Shown: piece after piece, positions 32,596 to 43,800 of the stretch
How positions within the stretch are numbered: position 1 is the stretch's first letter
Layout: each line of letters begins with the position of its first letter
DNA from: Sphingobacterium sp. ML3W
GTDB taxonomy: Bacteria > Bacteroidota > Bacteroidia > Sphingobacteriales > Sphingobacteriaceae
Length of the DNA stretch: 64,000 nt
Direction: 5' to 3'
Assembly: GCF_029542085.1 (NCBI RefSeq)
Contig: NZ_CP107036.1
Span: 372,001 to 436,000, forward strand
Translations under genes and position numbers: made by a program
The notes under the pieces: generated by a model
What the model was told of the DNA's origin: nothing
Database searches by the model: none
Seen by the model: the letters and a program-made list of their open reading frames with translations, nothing else

Positions 32596-35481
32596 TTAAC
32601 GTTCCAACAGAAATTCGGACAGGTTTTTGTCAGTTGGTATACCCAATTTTTTGCGCAATCGGTAGCGTCTGATCTCGACACCTCGTGTACTGATGTTGAG
32701 CAGAGAAGCAATCTCTTTACTGGACATATTGAGCCGTAAATAAGCACATAGTTTTAGATCATTGGGAACGAGATCTGGAAATTCTTGCTTTAATTTTTTA
32801 AAGAAATTTTCATGTGATTCATTGAAGCTTTTCTCAAAAATATGCCAGTCACGATCGTCATTATGCGCGTCTTCGATTAACTTATTTATTTTTTTCAATT
32901 CGTCAGAACTGAGTTTGTTTCCTTCCGCATCTTTGAGCTGTTTGAGTTCATCATGCAGATTATTCAACATTTCATTTTTATAAACGATATTGAGCGCAGC
33001 ATTGGCCAGCTCTTTGTTCTTTAGGCTGAGCTGAGCTTCCAACTGTTGGTTCTTTAATTTAATCCATTCCTTCTCCTGTTGTTCGGCATCTCTTTCCAGG
33101 GCAACTTTCTTTTCTTCTAACCATTTTCGCTTCGCTTGAAACTGCCTTTTTCTTTCTCGTTGAAGATTGAAATTATATATAAGATAAATCAATCCCGTAA
33201 CCATTATGATATAGCAGATTTTTGCCCACCATGATAGGTACCAGGGATATTTAATTGTAAAAGATATTGTCTGTATTTCAGAAGTCAAGCCGGTATTGGT
33301 TCTAGCTCTTATCTTGATTACGAAATGCCCATACGGTAGGTTTGTGAAGTCTTGATAAGCTGTTTCACTCCAGTCCGACCATTTATCTGAATAACCGTCT
33401 AAGTAATACTGATATTGTAAGGGAGAAGAAGAGTAATAGGGGCTTGAGAAACTTACCCTGAGGTTATTCTCGGATGATGCCAACCTAAGATCTCCATTCG
33501 GTATAATCGTTTCTCCGGTTGTGAGATTGGTCAATTGCGCAATCTGAGGCGGAGGTAATATGTATTTATGGTCTTGATCTGAATTCCGATAGATCGCAAA
33601 ACCATCGTCTAATCCGATGAGATAATAATGATTTTCGATCGGTAGGATGTTTTCATAATTACTCATCATGCGATCTTGCAAGGGGCTGAGTAAATTGGAA
33701 TCTATTTTAAGCTTTCCTTTACTATCAAAATCTACCTTGGCGATTTTTGTTCTCTGAATAAACCAATAACTGTTGGTATTGATTGGGATGACCTTATTTG
33801 CATTCTTATAACTTCCTAACGCATTATTTAATTCGTTGGCATAGCTAAAGCGTTTGACGATATTATCAAACTGCATGAATCCACTATCAGTCGCAAAAAC
33901 AAGATTGTTTTCTAATGTGTAAATGCCCGTAAATCTTCTTTTGGAAGCAAGACTATCTTGCTTTGAGGTAAATTGAATTTGTGCTTGTTGGAAACTTGGG
34001 TCAAGATCAATCAGCTGCACTTGTCCCCAATCCCCAATCCAGAAGGAATGATTATCTTTTTGGGCAAGGAATCGAACAGGTTCTTTAATCGAGGAAAATT
34101 GCTGTGCAAATCGGAGCTGCATATCATCAAAAATGAACTTTGATAATCCGGTATAATTCCCCTGAAGAATATTCTTTGTTCCGAATATAGGTTTGAATAT
34201 CCAACCGCCCGTAATTTTAGAAATCTTTTCCAGTTTCCCGCCAACCAGTTTAAAGGTTCCTTCGTTATGACCGCAGATCAGTTCCGCACCAAATATGGCC
34301 AATGTCCAGACCTGACCATTTGAATTGGGAACCTGGGTGAAATCTAAGGAATTGTAATTGTTTAATCCCTTCCATTCACTGACGAATAAGCCTTTATTTG
34401 TCCCTAAGTAAATTTTTCCCTGATAGATAATTGACGTATAGACCGTACCGATTTTACCTACAAAATCGGTATAAAAAGATAAAGAAGAGTTGATTTCAAT
34501 GCGGTCAATCCCATTGTCCAACCCTACCCAGATATTCTGTTGTTTATCTTTTGCAATGCTGAGTACAGTATTGTTCTGTAGTCCGTTATTTTTATTGATA
34601 TGTTGGACTACTTCTCCATTTTTATTAATAATAATAACGCCATTTTGAATGGTTCCAAACGCATACTGCCCTCCAAATAAATAGATACCGTTATTGATTT
34701 GGGATTGACTTAGTATTGGATTGGCGGGAATTGACCATGTTCGGATGTTTCCGCTGGAATCCATAAGATAGAGCCCGTGATGGGCTGTTGCGATAATTGA
34801 ATTATTTCTATCAAATGGTAATATTGCCAGTACATTTTTGTCCTTAAGGATATCTTTGCCTGGTACAGGTACTAATTTATTCGCTTTGAATTCATGTAGG
34901 CCACTTGGGAGCTGTTCAAAAAACAGTTGATCGTTAAGTTGATGTGGAAATAAAAAAGGCTCACCTTTAGCCGTAAGTGGCCTAATTGTATTATTCTCCC
35001 ATATATAGGCTTTGGAGAAAGTATGAAAGAATACACGATGATCCTCAACGATAATTTTCCATATTTCCTCGTTTGGAAAATAAGTCTTGTCTTTGACCAG
35101 CTTGGAAAGACTATGATAACTCATCTCTCCAAAAGCCTTTGAAGTCCAATAGCCAAATTCCCCTCGTCCACCCGTGTATACTTTTCCCGTTTTATCAACA
35201 GCTACACTGCGGACAGTCGAGTGGTTTGGGAGCGGGTACATGCGCCAGTATTGTCCATCAAACCGCAATAATCCTTCTGTATTGGCACTGTAGATTCGTC
35301 CTTCATGATCAATTGCTAAAGACCAATTCTGGTTTCCCGCTTTGTATTGGCTTTTTTTGTATTGCTTTACAAAAGGCGTGCCTGTAGGTATGATTGTCTG
35401 GCAATAGCCAGTATTCATATTAAGCATAAAAAAAGCGCAAAACCAAAAGATATAGGCAACGCTATATTTTTTTGATATCAT
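32596..35481 (-). CDS. Membrane-spanning triple-tyrosine sensor with LuxR-type DNA-binding domain
   Basis: From the ATG at 35481 the protein has 961 residues; an in-frame GTG at 35493 would add only four. A signal peptide ends near GYCQ. The periplasmic part is a beta-propeller sensor (about 30-660; blades such as GKVYTGGRGEFGYW, QQNIWVGLDNGID) and a Y_Y_Y domain (about 685-735). One membrane helix follows (about 750-770), then a coiled coil and a C-terminal HTH (about 900-955, SSKEIASLLNISTRGVEIRR). There is no kinase or receiver domain, so it resembles a one-component relative of HTCS regulators. It lies between the GH144 locus and a divergent SusC/SusD pair and probably controls one or both. 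Confidence 0.85.
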   Translation of the reverse strand: MISKKYSVAYIFWFCAFFMLNMNTGYCQTIIPTGTPFVKQYKKSQYKAGNQNWSLAIDHEGRIYSANTEGLLRFDGQYWRMYPLPNHSTVRSVAVDKTGKVYTGGRGEFGYWTSKAFGEMSYHSLSKLVKDKTYFPNEEIWKIIVEDHRVFFHTFSKAYIWENNTIRPLTAKGEPFLFPHQLNDQLFFEQLPSGLHEFKANKLVPVPGKDILKDKNVLAILPFDRNNSIIATAHHGLYLMDSSGNIRTWSIPANPILSQSQINNGIYLFGGQYAFGTIQNGVIIINKNGEVVQHINKNNGLQNNTVLSIAKDKQQNIWVGLDNGIDRIEINSSLSFYTDFVGKIGTVYTSIIYQGKIYLGTNKGLFVSEWKGLNNYNSLDFTQVPNSNGQVWTLAIFGAELICGHNEGTFKLVGGKLEKISKITGGWIFKPIFGTKNILQGNYTGLSKFIFDDMQLRFAQQFSSIKEPVRFLAQKDNHSFWIGDWGQVQLIDLDPSFQQAQIQFTSKQDSLASKRRFTGIYTLENNLVFATDSGFMQFDNIVKRFSYANELNNALGSYKNANKVIPINTNSYWFIQRTKIAKVDFDSKGKLKIDSNLLSPLQDRMMSNYENILPIENHYYLIGLDDGFAIYRNSDQDHKYILPPPQIAQLTNLTTGETIIPNGDLRLASSENNLRVSFSSPYYSSSPLQYQYYLDGYSDKWSDWSETAYQDFTNLPYGHFVIKIRARTNTGLTSEIQTISFTIKYPWYLSWWAKICYIIMVTGLIYLIYNFNLQRERKRQFQAKRKWLEEKKVALERDAEQQEKEWIKLKNQQLEAQLSLKNKELANAALNIVYKNEMLNNLHDELKQLKDAEGNKLSSDELKKINKLIEDAHNDDRDWHIFEKSFNESHENFFKKLKQEFPDLVPNDLKLCAYLRLNMSSKEIASLLNISTRGVEIRRYRLRKKLGIPTDKNLSEFLLER

Positions 35482-35556
35482 CGAATCCCTCACTTTAAAT
35501 TGATTTGAAAAGCAATATATAGATTTTATCGCAAAAGGGAGAATGCCTACTGCAGA

Positions 35557-35578
35557 TGAATGTCATTATAGACATTCA
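35557..35578. promoter_or_regulatory. Palindrome in the regulator/SusC divergent spacer
   Basis: TGAATGTC (35557-35564) and GACATTCA (35571-35578) are perfect inverted arms around ATTATA. It lies in the 321-bp spacer (35482-35802) between the triple-tyrosine regulator and the divergent susC, and is a plausible regulator site. Apart from this and the -7 box listed separately, nothing was recognised in the spacer. Confidence 0.45.
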
Positions 35579-35720
35579 AGCTTGTTTTTTTGACTAAATA
35601 GTCGAAATCGTTTTCGCATTTTTAATAGCCCAATTCATTGAAGGCTACTCGTTTTTTAATTACCTTGGAAACAAATAACCAAACAAAACGCGACTATGAC
35701 TTGATCAAATCTTTAAAAAT

Positions 35721-35728
35721 TAGATTTG
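35721..35728 (+). promoter_or_regulatory. -7 box candidate for the divergent susC gene
   Basis: TAGATTTG matches TAnnTTTG 75 bp upstream of the ATG. The nearest TTG (35701-35703) is 17 bp away, a little short of the usual 19-21 bp. Confidence 0.35.
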
Positions 35729-35802
35729 GATTCAAACGAATTGCTCAAGGAGTGAATCCATCAATTTAAAACGTAAACCCAAAAACACTAAACAGTAAAA
35801 TT

Positions 35803-38800
35803 ATGAAATCAAAGCTTTTCAGAAGAGGGCCCTGTGCGCTTATTCCCTATGCTTCCATGGCAATATTTTTGTCACCTGGATTATCATTGGGGATAACTAA
35901 AGGCGAAGACAGAGGTATCTATCATCAAATTAATCAGGAAGAAACAGAAATCAGAGGTAAGGTTTTAAACAAAGAAAATTCTGCATTGCAGGGTGTTTCC
36001 ATAAGTGTAAAAGGAGTCGCTGGTCGGAGTACCCAAACGAATGATAAAGGAGAATTTATACTTAAGGCACCCTCCCATGCAACATTAATTTTTTCGTCCA
36101 TAGGTTACGCTGGGCAGGAAATTAAACTTACTACAAATCAAAAGACCATAGAAATTGTCCTTCAATCGAACGAGTCACTTATGGATGAGGTCGTCGTCGT
36201 GGGGTATGGAACACAGCGAAAAAGTGATTTAACAGGTTCCGTGTCTTCCATTAACGCGAATCAAATTAGTGCGTTCCCCTTGGCAGGTACCGCGCAAGCC
36301 TTACAGGGAAGAGCTCCAGGGGTTTCAGTGACCAGTACGAATGGAGAACCCGGTAAAGCTCCTCGTGTACGGATTAGAGGTGGTAGTTCCATCAATGCAA
36401 GTAGTGATCCATTGTATGTGGTTGACGGCTTCCCCGGCAGTTCGGCTCCAGCTCCTGAAGATGTTGAATCGATAGAAGTATTAAAAGACGCTTCTGCAAC
36501 AGCTATTTATGGTTCCAGAGGGGCCAATGGCGTGATCATGATAACAACGAAAAAAGGACGCTCGGGCAAACCTGTTATTGAATTAAATAATTCCTTTGCC
36601 TCACAGAAAATAGGAAAGCGCCTTTCGCTATTAAATGCTTCGGAATTTGCCGCCTATATTAACGATACCTATACGAATGCTGGGAACAATAATCTACCAT
36701 TTAAAGATCCGGGATCCCTGGGTGAAGGAACCGATTGGCAGGACCTTATTTTTAGAAATGGAAATCAGTTGAATAATCAAGTCTCCGTGTCGGGAGGCAG
36801 TGACAATATAAGGTATTATACTTCCGTCAGTCATTTTGGACAAAAGGGAACTGTGATCAATTCCGATTTTAGAAGACTCTCTGGGACTTCAAATTTAGAA
36901 ATGAAGGTTTCTGATCGCATCAAAATCGGAACCAGACTGCTGTTTAATCGCAATAAATTAAACGGTGTAAGGACACAGGAAGGAAGTAGCGGAACGACAG
37001 GTGCAGGGGTGATCTCCGCAGCCTTGCGTTTTGAACCTACACAGGGAGTTTACAATGAGGAAGGAAAATACACCTTGAAGCAGTTCGGTGACCCACACGA
37101 TAATCCGGTGGCTGCTGCGATGGAAAGGAAAAACGAGGTGATTACAGATCTGTTTCAGGGGAATGGATTTGTGGAGTTGGGGATTCTGAAAAATTTGATC
37201 TTTCGTAGCACCTTTGGTGTACAGGTCAGTAATCAACGTACAGGTAATTATGTCTCAAAAGAACTTGTCGAAGGAAGAAATTTCGGTGGAGTTGGATCGA
37301 TCGCGGCACATAAAAATACCAATTTGATCAATGAAAACTTCCTGACATATACACAAACCTTTCACGAAAACCATAATCTGAATGCGATGGCTGGTTATTC
37401 CTATCAGAGTTCTAGAAATGAAACCTGGCAGGCGAATAATCGAAATTTCATTTCAGACAGCTTTAGCTATTGGAATCTAGGTGCTGGTTCCAATTATCAA
37501 AATGCATCTTCGAATCTTGAAGATTGGGTAATGTCTTCCTTTTATGGTAGGTTGAATTATAATTATAAGAATCGCTATTTCGTTACCGCGACAGGAAGGT
37601 ACGATGGCTCTTCCAAATTTGGAGATAATAATAAATGGGCTTTCTTTCCTTCGGGAGCACTCGCCTGGAATGTGAGCCAGGAGCCGTTTATGAAATCGAT
37701 CGATTGGCTGAGCAATTTAAAATTGCGAACAAGTTATGGTGAAACCGGAAACTCGGAAATTGGTTCCTACCAATCTTTGGCTAGATTCTCACCTACCTTG
37801 ACAACAATGGGTGGAAGTCCAGTTAATGCAGTGCGTCCCACGAATGTTGCCAACCCGAATCTGACTTGGGAAACGACCAAACAGACAGACGCCGGATTGG
37901 ATATCGGCATTCTAAAGAGCCGAATCAACCTATCAGTAGACTATTATTACAAAAAAACGATCAATCTCTTGTATCAGGTGCCACTGCCGCTCTATTCGGG
38001 TTTTACTACAGCGCTTCAGAATGTAGGAAGTGTACAAAACAAAGGTTGGGAATTTGGTTTGCAGACAACCAATCTCAATGGCGCCTTTGGATGGAAAACA
38101 GATTTTAACATCAGTTTCAATCGCAACAAGATTTTGCAGCTTCCTGGAGGCGAGATTCGATATAATACAATCCCTGGTCACATGCTTTCAACGGATTCGC
38201 AGCTGCTCCGTGAAGGAGAGGTACTCGGCGCATTTTTTGGATGGGTGACAGATGGAATTTATCAGCAGGGCGATGATTTTAGCGCACAACCAAATAAGAA
38301 ACCTGGAGATATTCGCTATAAGGATTTATTTGGGCGTGATAAAAATAATCAATTGATCGCCGGTGCAAATGGTGTTGTCAATGCTGACGACCGTACGATT
38401 ATAGGCAATCCAAATCCTGATTTCACCTTCGGTTTTAACAATGATTTTAAGTATAAGAATTTTGATCTGAATATTTTTATGCAAGGAAGTTATGGCAATG
38501 ATATGTTGAACATCACACGAATGGAACTGGACTGGATGGCCGGAAAAGGAAATGCTACAAAGGATGCACTACGGCGCTGGACACCCGAAAATACCAATAC
38601 TGACGTACCAAGGGCAAGCTCAACCAACAATCCCGAAGTTTCCTCGCGCTGGGTGGAAGATGGCTCTTACCTCCGATTAAAGAATCTTGCTCTTGGCTAT
38701 AACTTTTCAGAAAAGTCACTCGAAAAAATTCATCTAAAATATTTAAGAATATATGTCAGTGCACAAAATATATGGACATGGACCAATTACACGGGTTTTG

Positions 38801-38904
38801 ATCCTGAGGTAAGCTATCAGGACTCTAACCGAAATGTCGGATTAGATTACATGGGCTACCCCAATATTAAATCGTATACACTTGGCCTAAATCTGAGATT
38901 TTAA
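35803..38904 (+). CDS. SusC-like TonB-dependent transporter (second pair)
   Basis: A 1033-residue SusC family barrel. The N-terminus is unusual: a long export region with about 50 residues before the CarboxypepD_reg-like domain that begins at EIRGKVLNKENSALQGVS. The signature MDEVVVVGYGTQRKSDLTGS leads into the plug (ending VIMITTKKGRSG), and the barrel ends with SYTLGLNLRF. It pairs with the SusD gene 120 bp downstream. No glycan-degrading enzyme is attached to this pair, so its substrate is unknown; it may import products released by the neighbouring loci. It diverges from the triple-tyrosine regulator, which may control it. Confidence 0.92.
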   Translation: MKSKLFRRGPCALIPYASMAIFLSPGLSLGITKGEDRGIYHQINQEETEIRGKVLNKENSALQGVSISVKGVAGRSTQTNDKGEFILKAPSHATLIFSSIGYAGQEIKLTTNQKTIEIVLQSNESLMDEVVVVGYGTQRKSDLTGSVSSINANQISAFPLAGTAQALQGRAPGVSVTSTNGEPGKAPRVRIRGGSSINASSDPLYVVDGFPGSSAPAPEDVESIEVLKDASATAIYGSRGANGVIMITTKKGRSGKPVIELNNSFASQKIGKRLSLLNASEFAAYINDTYTNAGNNNLPFKDPGSLGEGTDWQDLIFRNGNQLNNQVSVSGGSDNIRYYTSVSHFGQKGTVINSDFRRLSGTSNLEMKVSDRIKIGTRLLFNRNKLNGVRTQEGSSGTTGAGVISAALRFEPTQGVYNEEGKYTLKQFGDPHDNPVAAAMERKNEVITDLFQGNGFVELGILKNLIFRSTFGVQVSNQRTGNYVSKELVEGRNFGGVGSIAAHKNTNLINENFLTYTQTFHENHNLNAMAGYSYQSSRNETWQANNRNFISDSFSYWNLGAGSNYQNASSNLEDWVMSSFYGRLNYNYKNRYFVTATGRYDGSSKFGDNNKWAFFPSGALAWNVSQEPFMKSIDWLSNLKLRTSYGETGNSEIGSYQSLARFSPTLTTMGGSPVNAVRPTNVANPNLTWETTKQTDAGLDIGILKSRINLSVDYYYKKTINLLYQVPLPLYSGFTTALQNVGSVQNKGWEFGLQTTNLNGAFGWKTDFNISFNRNKILQLPGGEIRYNTIPGHMLSTDSQLLREGEVLGAFFGWVTDGIYQQGDDFSAQPNKKPGDIRYKDLFGRDKNNQLIAGANGVVNADDRTIIGNPNPDFTFGFNNDFKYKNFDLNIFMQGSYGNDMLNITRMELDWMAGKGNATKDALRRWTPENTNTDVPRASSTNNPEVSSRWVEDGSYLRLKNLALGYNFSEKSLEKIHLKYLRIYVSAQNIWTWTNYTGFDPEVSYQDSNRNVGLDYMGYPNIKSYTLGLNLRF

Positions 38905-39024
38905 TAGCACGGATAATATTTTAAGGTATTAATGATGAGTGAATTAAAGATAAAATAATATATAATTAGAGTGTATCATTTCAGTTAACAAATCGAAATA
39001 CACACTTGTTAATAATTCATACGA

Positions 39025-40539
39025 ATGAAAAAGATAACCATATATCGTATTATACTTACAACGCTGTGTTTTACCAGCTTGTTTTCCTGTACCAAACTGA
39101 ACGAGGAACCGGTAAGTATTTTGGATCCTAAGCAATATTTTAAGACAGAAGCGGATGCAGAAGCTTCAGTGATGGGAATTTATGGGCTGCTGGCCAATGC
39201 AGATTTTTATGGACGGCGATTGACCATGGTACTGCAACTATTGGGTGATGACATCGATATAGCGGATATTGGTACGCAGTCTAGTCGGATCCAGTTGAAC
39301 AGTTTTACACATGATGCGAGCAATCAGGATCTGCTTGCGGTATGGAAAACCGCTTATTTGGGTATTGGCGCGGCAAATGCCGCCATAGATGGTATTCCGG
39401 CCGTCACAATGAATGCGGCTAAAAAATCCGCACTTATTGCCGAAGCGAGGCTACTTCGGGCTTTATATTACTATCACTTGGTTCAGCTATTTGGAGATAT
39501 CCCCTATATGGGTGAATTCGTCAGTGATCCAAGCAAAGTAATTGCAATCAGCAAAACTCCGGCAGCAAAGGTTTATGACAATATTATCGCAGACTGCGAA
39601 TACGCAATAGCGAATCTGCCGGATACCTATGCCAATAACAACAAAGCGAGACCATCCAAAGGAGCCGCTCAGACGTTGTTGGCTTCGGTCTATATGGTCT
39701 TAAAAAAATGGGATGATGCCGCCAGGATGGCTGAGACTGTGATCAATGATGCAAACAAATACCAGTATGCATTGGTTAAAGATTATAATAGCCTATGGGA
39801 TGCTGATCTTGGTTTTCAGACTGAACATGTCTGGGTGGTTGATTTTCTGGGCGGAATTACCGGAGAAAATGCATCCAACCAGGATTATACGGCGCCGATG
39901 ACCGGTGTACGGGATGCCGATATGTTGGGATGGAGCGTTATTGTACCATCAAATGGTGTGTATGGTAGCTTTTCTGATCAAGATTACAGAAAGAAAATCA
40001 GTTTTCTGACCGAAACACCGATAAAAGGAGTGATGACACCTTATCAGAAATGGAAATGGCCTCGTATACATACCGCAAAATGGTGTTTGCATCCGGGTAC
40101 GAATGCTGGAGCGGATGGTTCGGATTCTGATATCAAACATGTTATCTTTCGCTATGCTGAAGTTCTTTTAATGGCAGCTGAGGCATTAAATGAAAGTAAA
40201 GGCGGACCAACAGAGAAGGCTTATAGCTATATAAATGCCGTTCGGGCTAGAGCAAGGTATACGCCACAGGGCGTACAGAATTATCCTGCCGACCTGGCAA
40301 CGGGTATGTCGCAGACAGACTTTCGAAAAGCTGTGCAGGAAGAACGTCGTGTTGAATTAGCTTTTGAATGGAAAAGATGGTATGATATCAAACGTTGGGG
40401 ACAAGTAGTGGATGCATTTACTAGGCAGGGAGCCTATGAAAGCCAGCCAAAAGTAAAAGATTTTCATGCACTGATGCCTATTCCTCAAGATGAAATCGCA
40501 CGTAATACAAATTTACTGCCTCAAAATCCAGGGTATTAG
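39025..40539 (+). CDS. SusD-like lipoprotein (second pair)
   Basis: A 504-residue SusD/RagB protein with lipobox SLFSC (Cys about 22) and the usual start KLNEEPVSILDPKQYF. The helical core has LLRALYYYHLVQLFGDIPY and the C-terminal part has VIFRYAEVLLMAAEALNE, EERRVELAFEWKRWYDIKRWG and the end PQNPGY. It is the surface partner of the SusC gene 120 bp upstream. A terminator follows the stop, so the pair forms a separate transcription unit from the larger locus downstream. Confidence 0.92.
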   Translation: MKKITIYRIILTTLCFTSLFSCTKLNEEPVSILDPKQYFKTEADAEASVMGIYGLLANADFYGRRLTMVLQLLGDDIDIADIGTQSSRIQLNSFTHDASNQDLLAVWKTAYLGIGAANAAIDGIPAVTMNAAKKSALIAEARLLRALYYYHLVQLFGDIPYMGEFVSDPSKVIAISKTPAAKVYDNIIADCEYAIANLPDTYANNNKARPSKGAAQTLLASVYMVLKKWDDAARMAETVINDANKYQYALVKDYNSLWDADLGFQTEHVWVVDFLGGITGENASNQDYTAPMTGVRDADMLGWSVIVPSNGVYGSFSDQDYRKKISFLTETPIKGVMTPYQKWKWPRIHTAKWCLHPGTNAGADGSDSDIKHVIFRYAEVLLMAAEALNESKGGPTEKAYSYINAVRARARYTPQGVQNYPADLATGMSQTDFRKAVQEERRVELAFEWKRWYDIKRWGQVVDAFTRQGAYESQPKVKDFHALMPIPQDEIARNTNLLPQNPGY

Positions 40540-40573
40540 AACAGCAATATCGGACTTCTTTGGAGCTAAATGA

Positions 40574-40614
40574 AAGAAAATATCAACTTGTAAATAGGTT
40601 GATATTTTCTTTTT
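40574..40614 (+). terminator. Intrinsic terminator after the second SusC/SusD pair
   Basis: AAGAAAATATCAAC (40574-40587) pairs with GTTGATATTTTCTT (40598-40611), a 14-bp stem over a 10-nt loop, ending in a T-run to 40614. It isolates the pair from the locus that starts at 40828. Confidence 0.85.
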
Positions 40615-40767
40615 AAGAATAGATAATACTTTTTTATACCATCGTCAAGAATGAAACAGCGATTGAAAATTTAATTTTCTTCAAAATCCATCTAATTCTG
40701 CTGGAAATCAAGAAAAAAGACATTTTTTCCACCTATTCGAACGAAAAATCTCCCTCTAGACACCGAC

Positions 40768-40775
40768 TATTTTTG
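40768..40775 (+). promoter_or_regulatory. -7 box candidate before the fucose/uronate locus
   Basis: TATTTTTG fits TAnnTTTG 52 bp before the susC ATG. There is no TTG at the -33 position, which would suit an activator-dependent promoter. Confidence 0.3.
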
Positions 40776-40827
40776 ATATTTGGTTTCATTTATTGAGTTC
40801 ACAATAACCACATAAACCAAGAGAACT

Positions 40828-43800
40828 ATGATAACACCGATAACCAAAACGGTAGGGAAGGGTTTGCTTTTTTTTTCGCTGATGAGTATGGCTGCACCAA
40901 ATGTGTTTGCCCAGTCTCAGCTAAAAATATCCGGAAAAGTAACCTCACCTGCAGGCGAACCACTTGCAGGGGTGACAGTACAGATTAAAGGCGCAAAGAA
41001 TGGAACCGTTACAGATGTATCCGGCAATTATCAGATTCTTGCCAAGGATATTGATGTATTGATTTTTTCACTAGTTGGTAGAGAAAAAACAGAAATAGCT
41101 GTTGATAAAAAAGATCATATCAATCTAGTACTACAAGAGTCAAGTAGCCTAATGGACGAAGTCGTCGTTGTAGGTTATGGAACACAGAAAAAGAGCAATT
41201 TGACTGGAGCAGTTGCTGCAGTAGACGGAAAAGTGCTGAATAAACGAATTGCGACTAATCCTACACAATTACTTCAAGGGCGTATGCCGGGACTTCGTGT
41301 GACACAGGGATCCGGAGAGGCGGGTAATGAAAATGTGAATTTACAAGTTAGGGGCTTAGGTTCTTATGGTGCTTCTTCCGCACCATTGGTCATTGTGGAT
41401 GGGATTCCCGGTAGTCTGGAAAACCTGAATCCACAGGCGATTGAAAATATTACGGTATTAAAAGATGCGGCCTCCGCAGCAATCTATGGAGCAAGAGCCG
41501 CAAACGGGGTGATCCTCGTGACAACCAAACAGGGTAAATCCGGAAAAGCACAGCTGAGTTACGATTACAATGTTGGAATCACAAAGGCTTCAGCATTACC
41601 TGATTTGGTCTATAATTCGGTAGATTATATGACGCTATATAATCAAGCTGCTAAAAATTCTGGGATCACCAATGCGAATTCGCTGTTCAGCCAGGAAATG
41701 ATTGATGCGTATAAAAATGCGACAGACAAAACGCTTTATCCCGACTTTAATTGGTTGGATGCCGTGTTTAAAACTGTACCGGTGCAAACACATAACTTAA
41801 GTTTAAGCGGTGGTGCCAATGGAACCAATTATAACGTTATCCTCGGTTACGTTGATCAGCCCGATATTATGATCGGGACTTCCTTTAAGAAATATAATCT
41901 CCAATTAAATCTGAACTCAAAAATCAATGATAGAATAAGTTTTGGTTCAAGCATTACGCTGAATTACGGTGATCGAAAATATCCCAGAAATGGCGCCGAA
42001 GATCAGTTCCTGTCAACAATAAGTCAATCTCCGTTATATGGTCCTGTACTTCCAGATGGTAGTGGGCGATATACCTCAAGAGCATATCCTTTTCAGTCAC
42101 CCAATAAAAATCCTGTAGCCGTTGCTGAAAATGCATTCACAAGACTGAACAATTACTTTATGCAGGGTAATATTTTTGTCAATGTAAAACTGTTGGAGGG
42201 TTTAGAATGGAAAACCAGTGGTGGTCTGACCTATGGATTTACCAAAAACTATACCAACAAGCCTGTGATCAATCAATACATGTGGCAGGCAACACCAGAT
42301 GCACTGCCAGCACGTCAATTGGATGTCGGAGGACAAGGATTGGAGGTGACTGATGATAATAACGTGTATCCTGTGGGATATACCCAACTGACTTACGACA
42401 AATCATTTGGAGACCATAATTTGAAAGTACTGGCCGGTACACAGGCAGAATATAACAAAACGCAAAAATTATTTGGCAGTCGACTGCAATTCCCTAATAA
42501 GGATCTGTTGGAATTGGATGGCGGCGGGGCAGGACAACAGTCCAATAGTGGTATCACGAATGAATGGTCTCTAAGATCCTATTATGGACGTTTGAATTAC
42601 GACTACAAAGGTAAGTATCTGTTGGAAGGAAATGCCCGTTATGATGCTTCTTCACGTTTTCCCGAAAATCGAAAATGGGCCTTTTTTCCATCTGTATCAG
42701 CAGGATGGAAGATCTCAGATGAAGCTTTTTTTGGTGAACGGCTTAAGGAGACAGTTAATGAAGTCAAACTTAGGGCTTCCATCGGAACCCTCGGGAATCA
42801 GAATATCGGAAACTATCCCTATCAAACTGTTTACAGCTCAGCTTTTGCCTATCCCTTTGAAGAAACCCTACAGCAGGGAGCACGTCAGGTTGCTATGGCA
42901 AATGAACGCATCAAGTGGGAAAGTACCAAAGTATTGGATTTTGGAATTGATCTTGGATTCTGGAATAATAAGTTGACAGCCTCCTTTGACTGGTACAATA
43001 AAGTGACCTCTGATATTCTGTCATCATCGACAGCATTCCCTTCCTATATCGGTCTTACTGCACCGACGGTAAATTATGGAACCTTGCGTAATAGAGGGAT
43101 CGAACTCGGACTTCAATACCGTGAAAAAATTGGGGAGGTTTCACTAACATTGAATGGAAATATTCAGGCGAATCGCAATAAAGTAATGAAATATGGGGCC
43201 GAACGTATTTCAGGAAATACAATTGTTCGAGAGGGGTTACCATATGGTAGTTTCTACTTGCTGGAAAGTGTAGGCATATTTCGCTCGAAGGAAGAGATCG
43301 CAAGTTCGCCAAAACAACAAGTTCCAGCGCAACCTGGCTATTTGAAATTTGCGGATGTCGACGGCGATAACAAGGTGGACAATAATGACCGCGTTGTAGT
43401 ACCTGGGGCATTTCCAGATTTTGATTATTCATTTAATGCTACCGCAGTATGGAAAAACTTTGATTTTACGGCATTTTTCTTTGGATCTCAAGGCCAAAAA
43501 ATATTTGTTAGCGAATGGGGAATCGTTCCTTTCAGACAAGGTGGGACTTTCACGCGAGAATGGATGGACGCCTGGACACCGGAAAATCCAAATGCATCAT
43601 TGCCGATTGTAGGCTTGGACAATTCGCCTGCAGCAAATAATGTACGGACGGCCTCTACATTTTTCTTGAAAGATGGATCTTTCTTACGGTTGAAAAATAT
43701 TCAAATAGGTTACAGTATCCCACAGAATACATTATCAAAGGCAGGTATTTCGGGACTCCGTGTTTATTTTGCCGCGGATAATCTGGTTACTTTTTCGAAG

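Noticed and set aside
38970..39010. Imperfect hairpin GTGTAT...ATACAC between the second susC and susD
   Set aside because: The pairing is bulged and no T-run follows; too weak to call a terminator.
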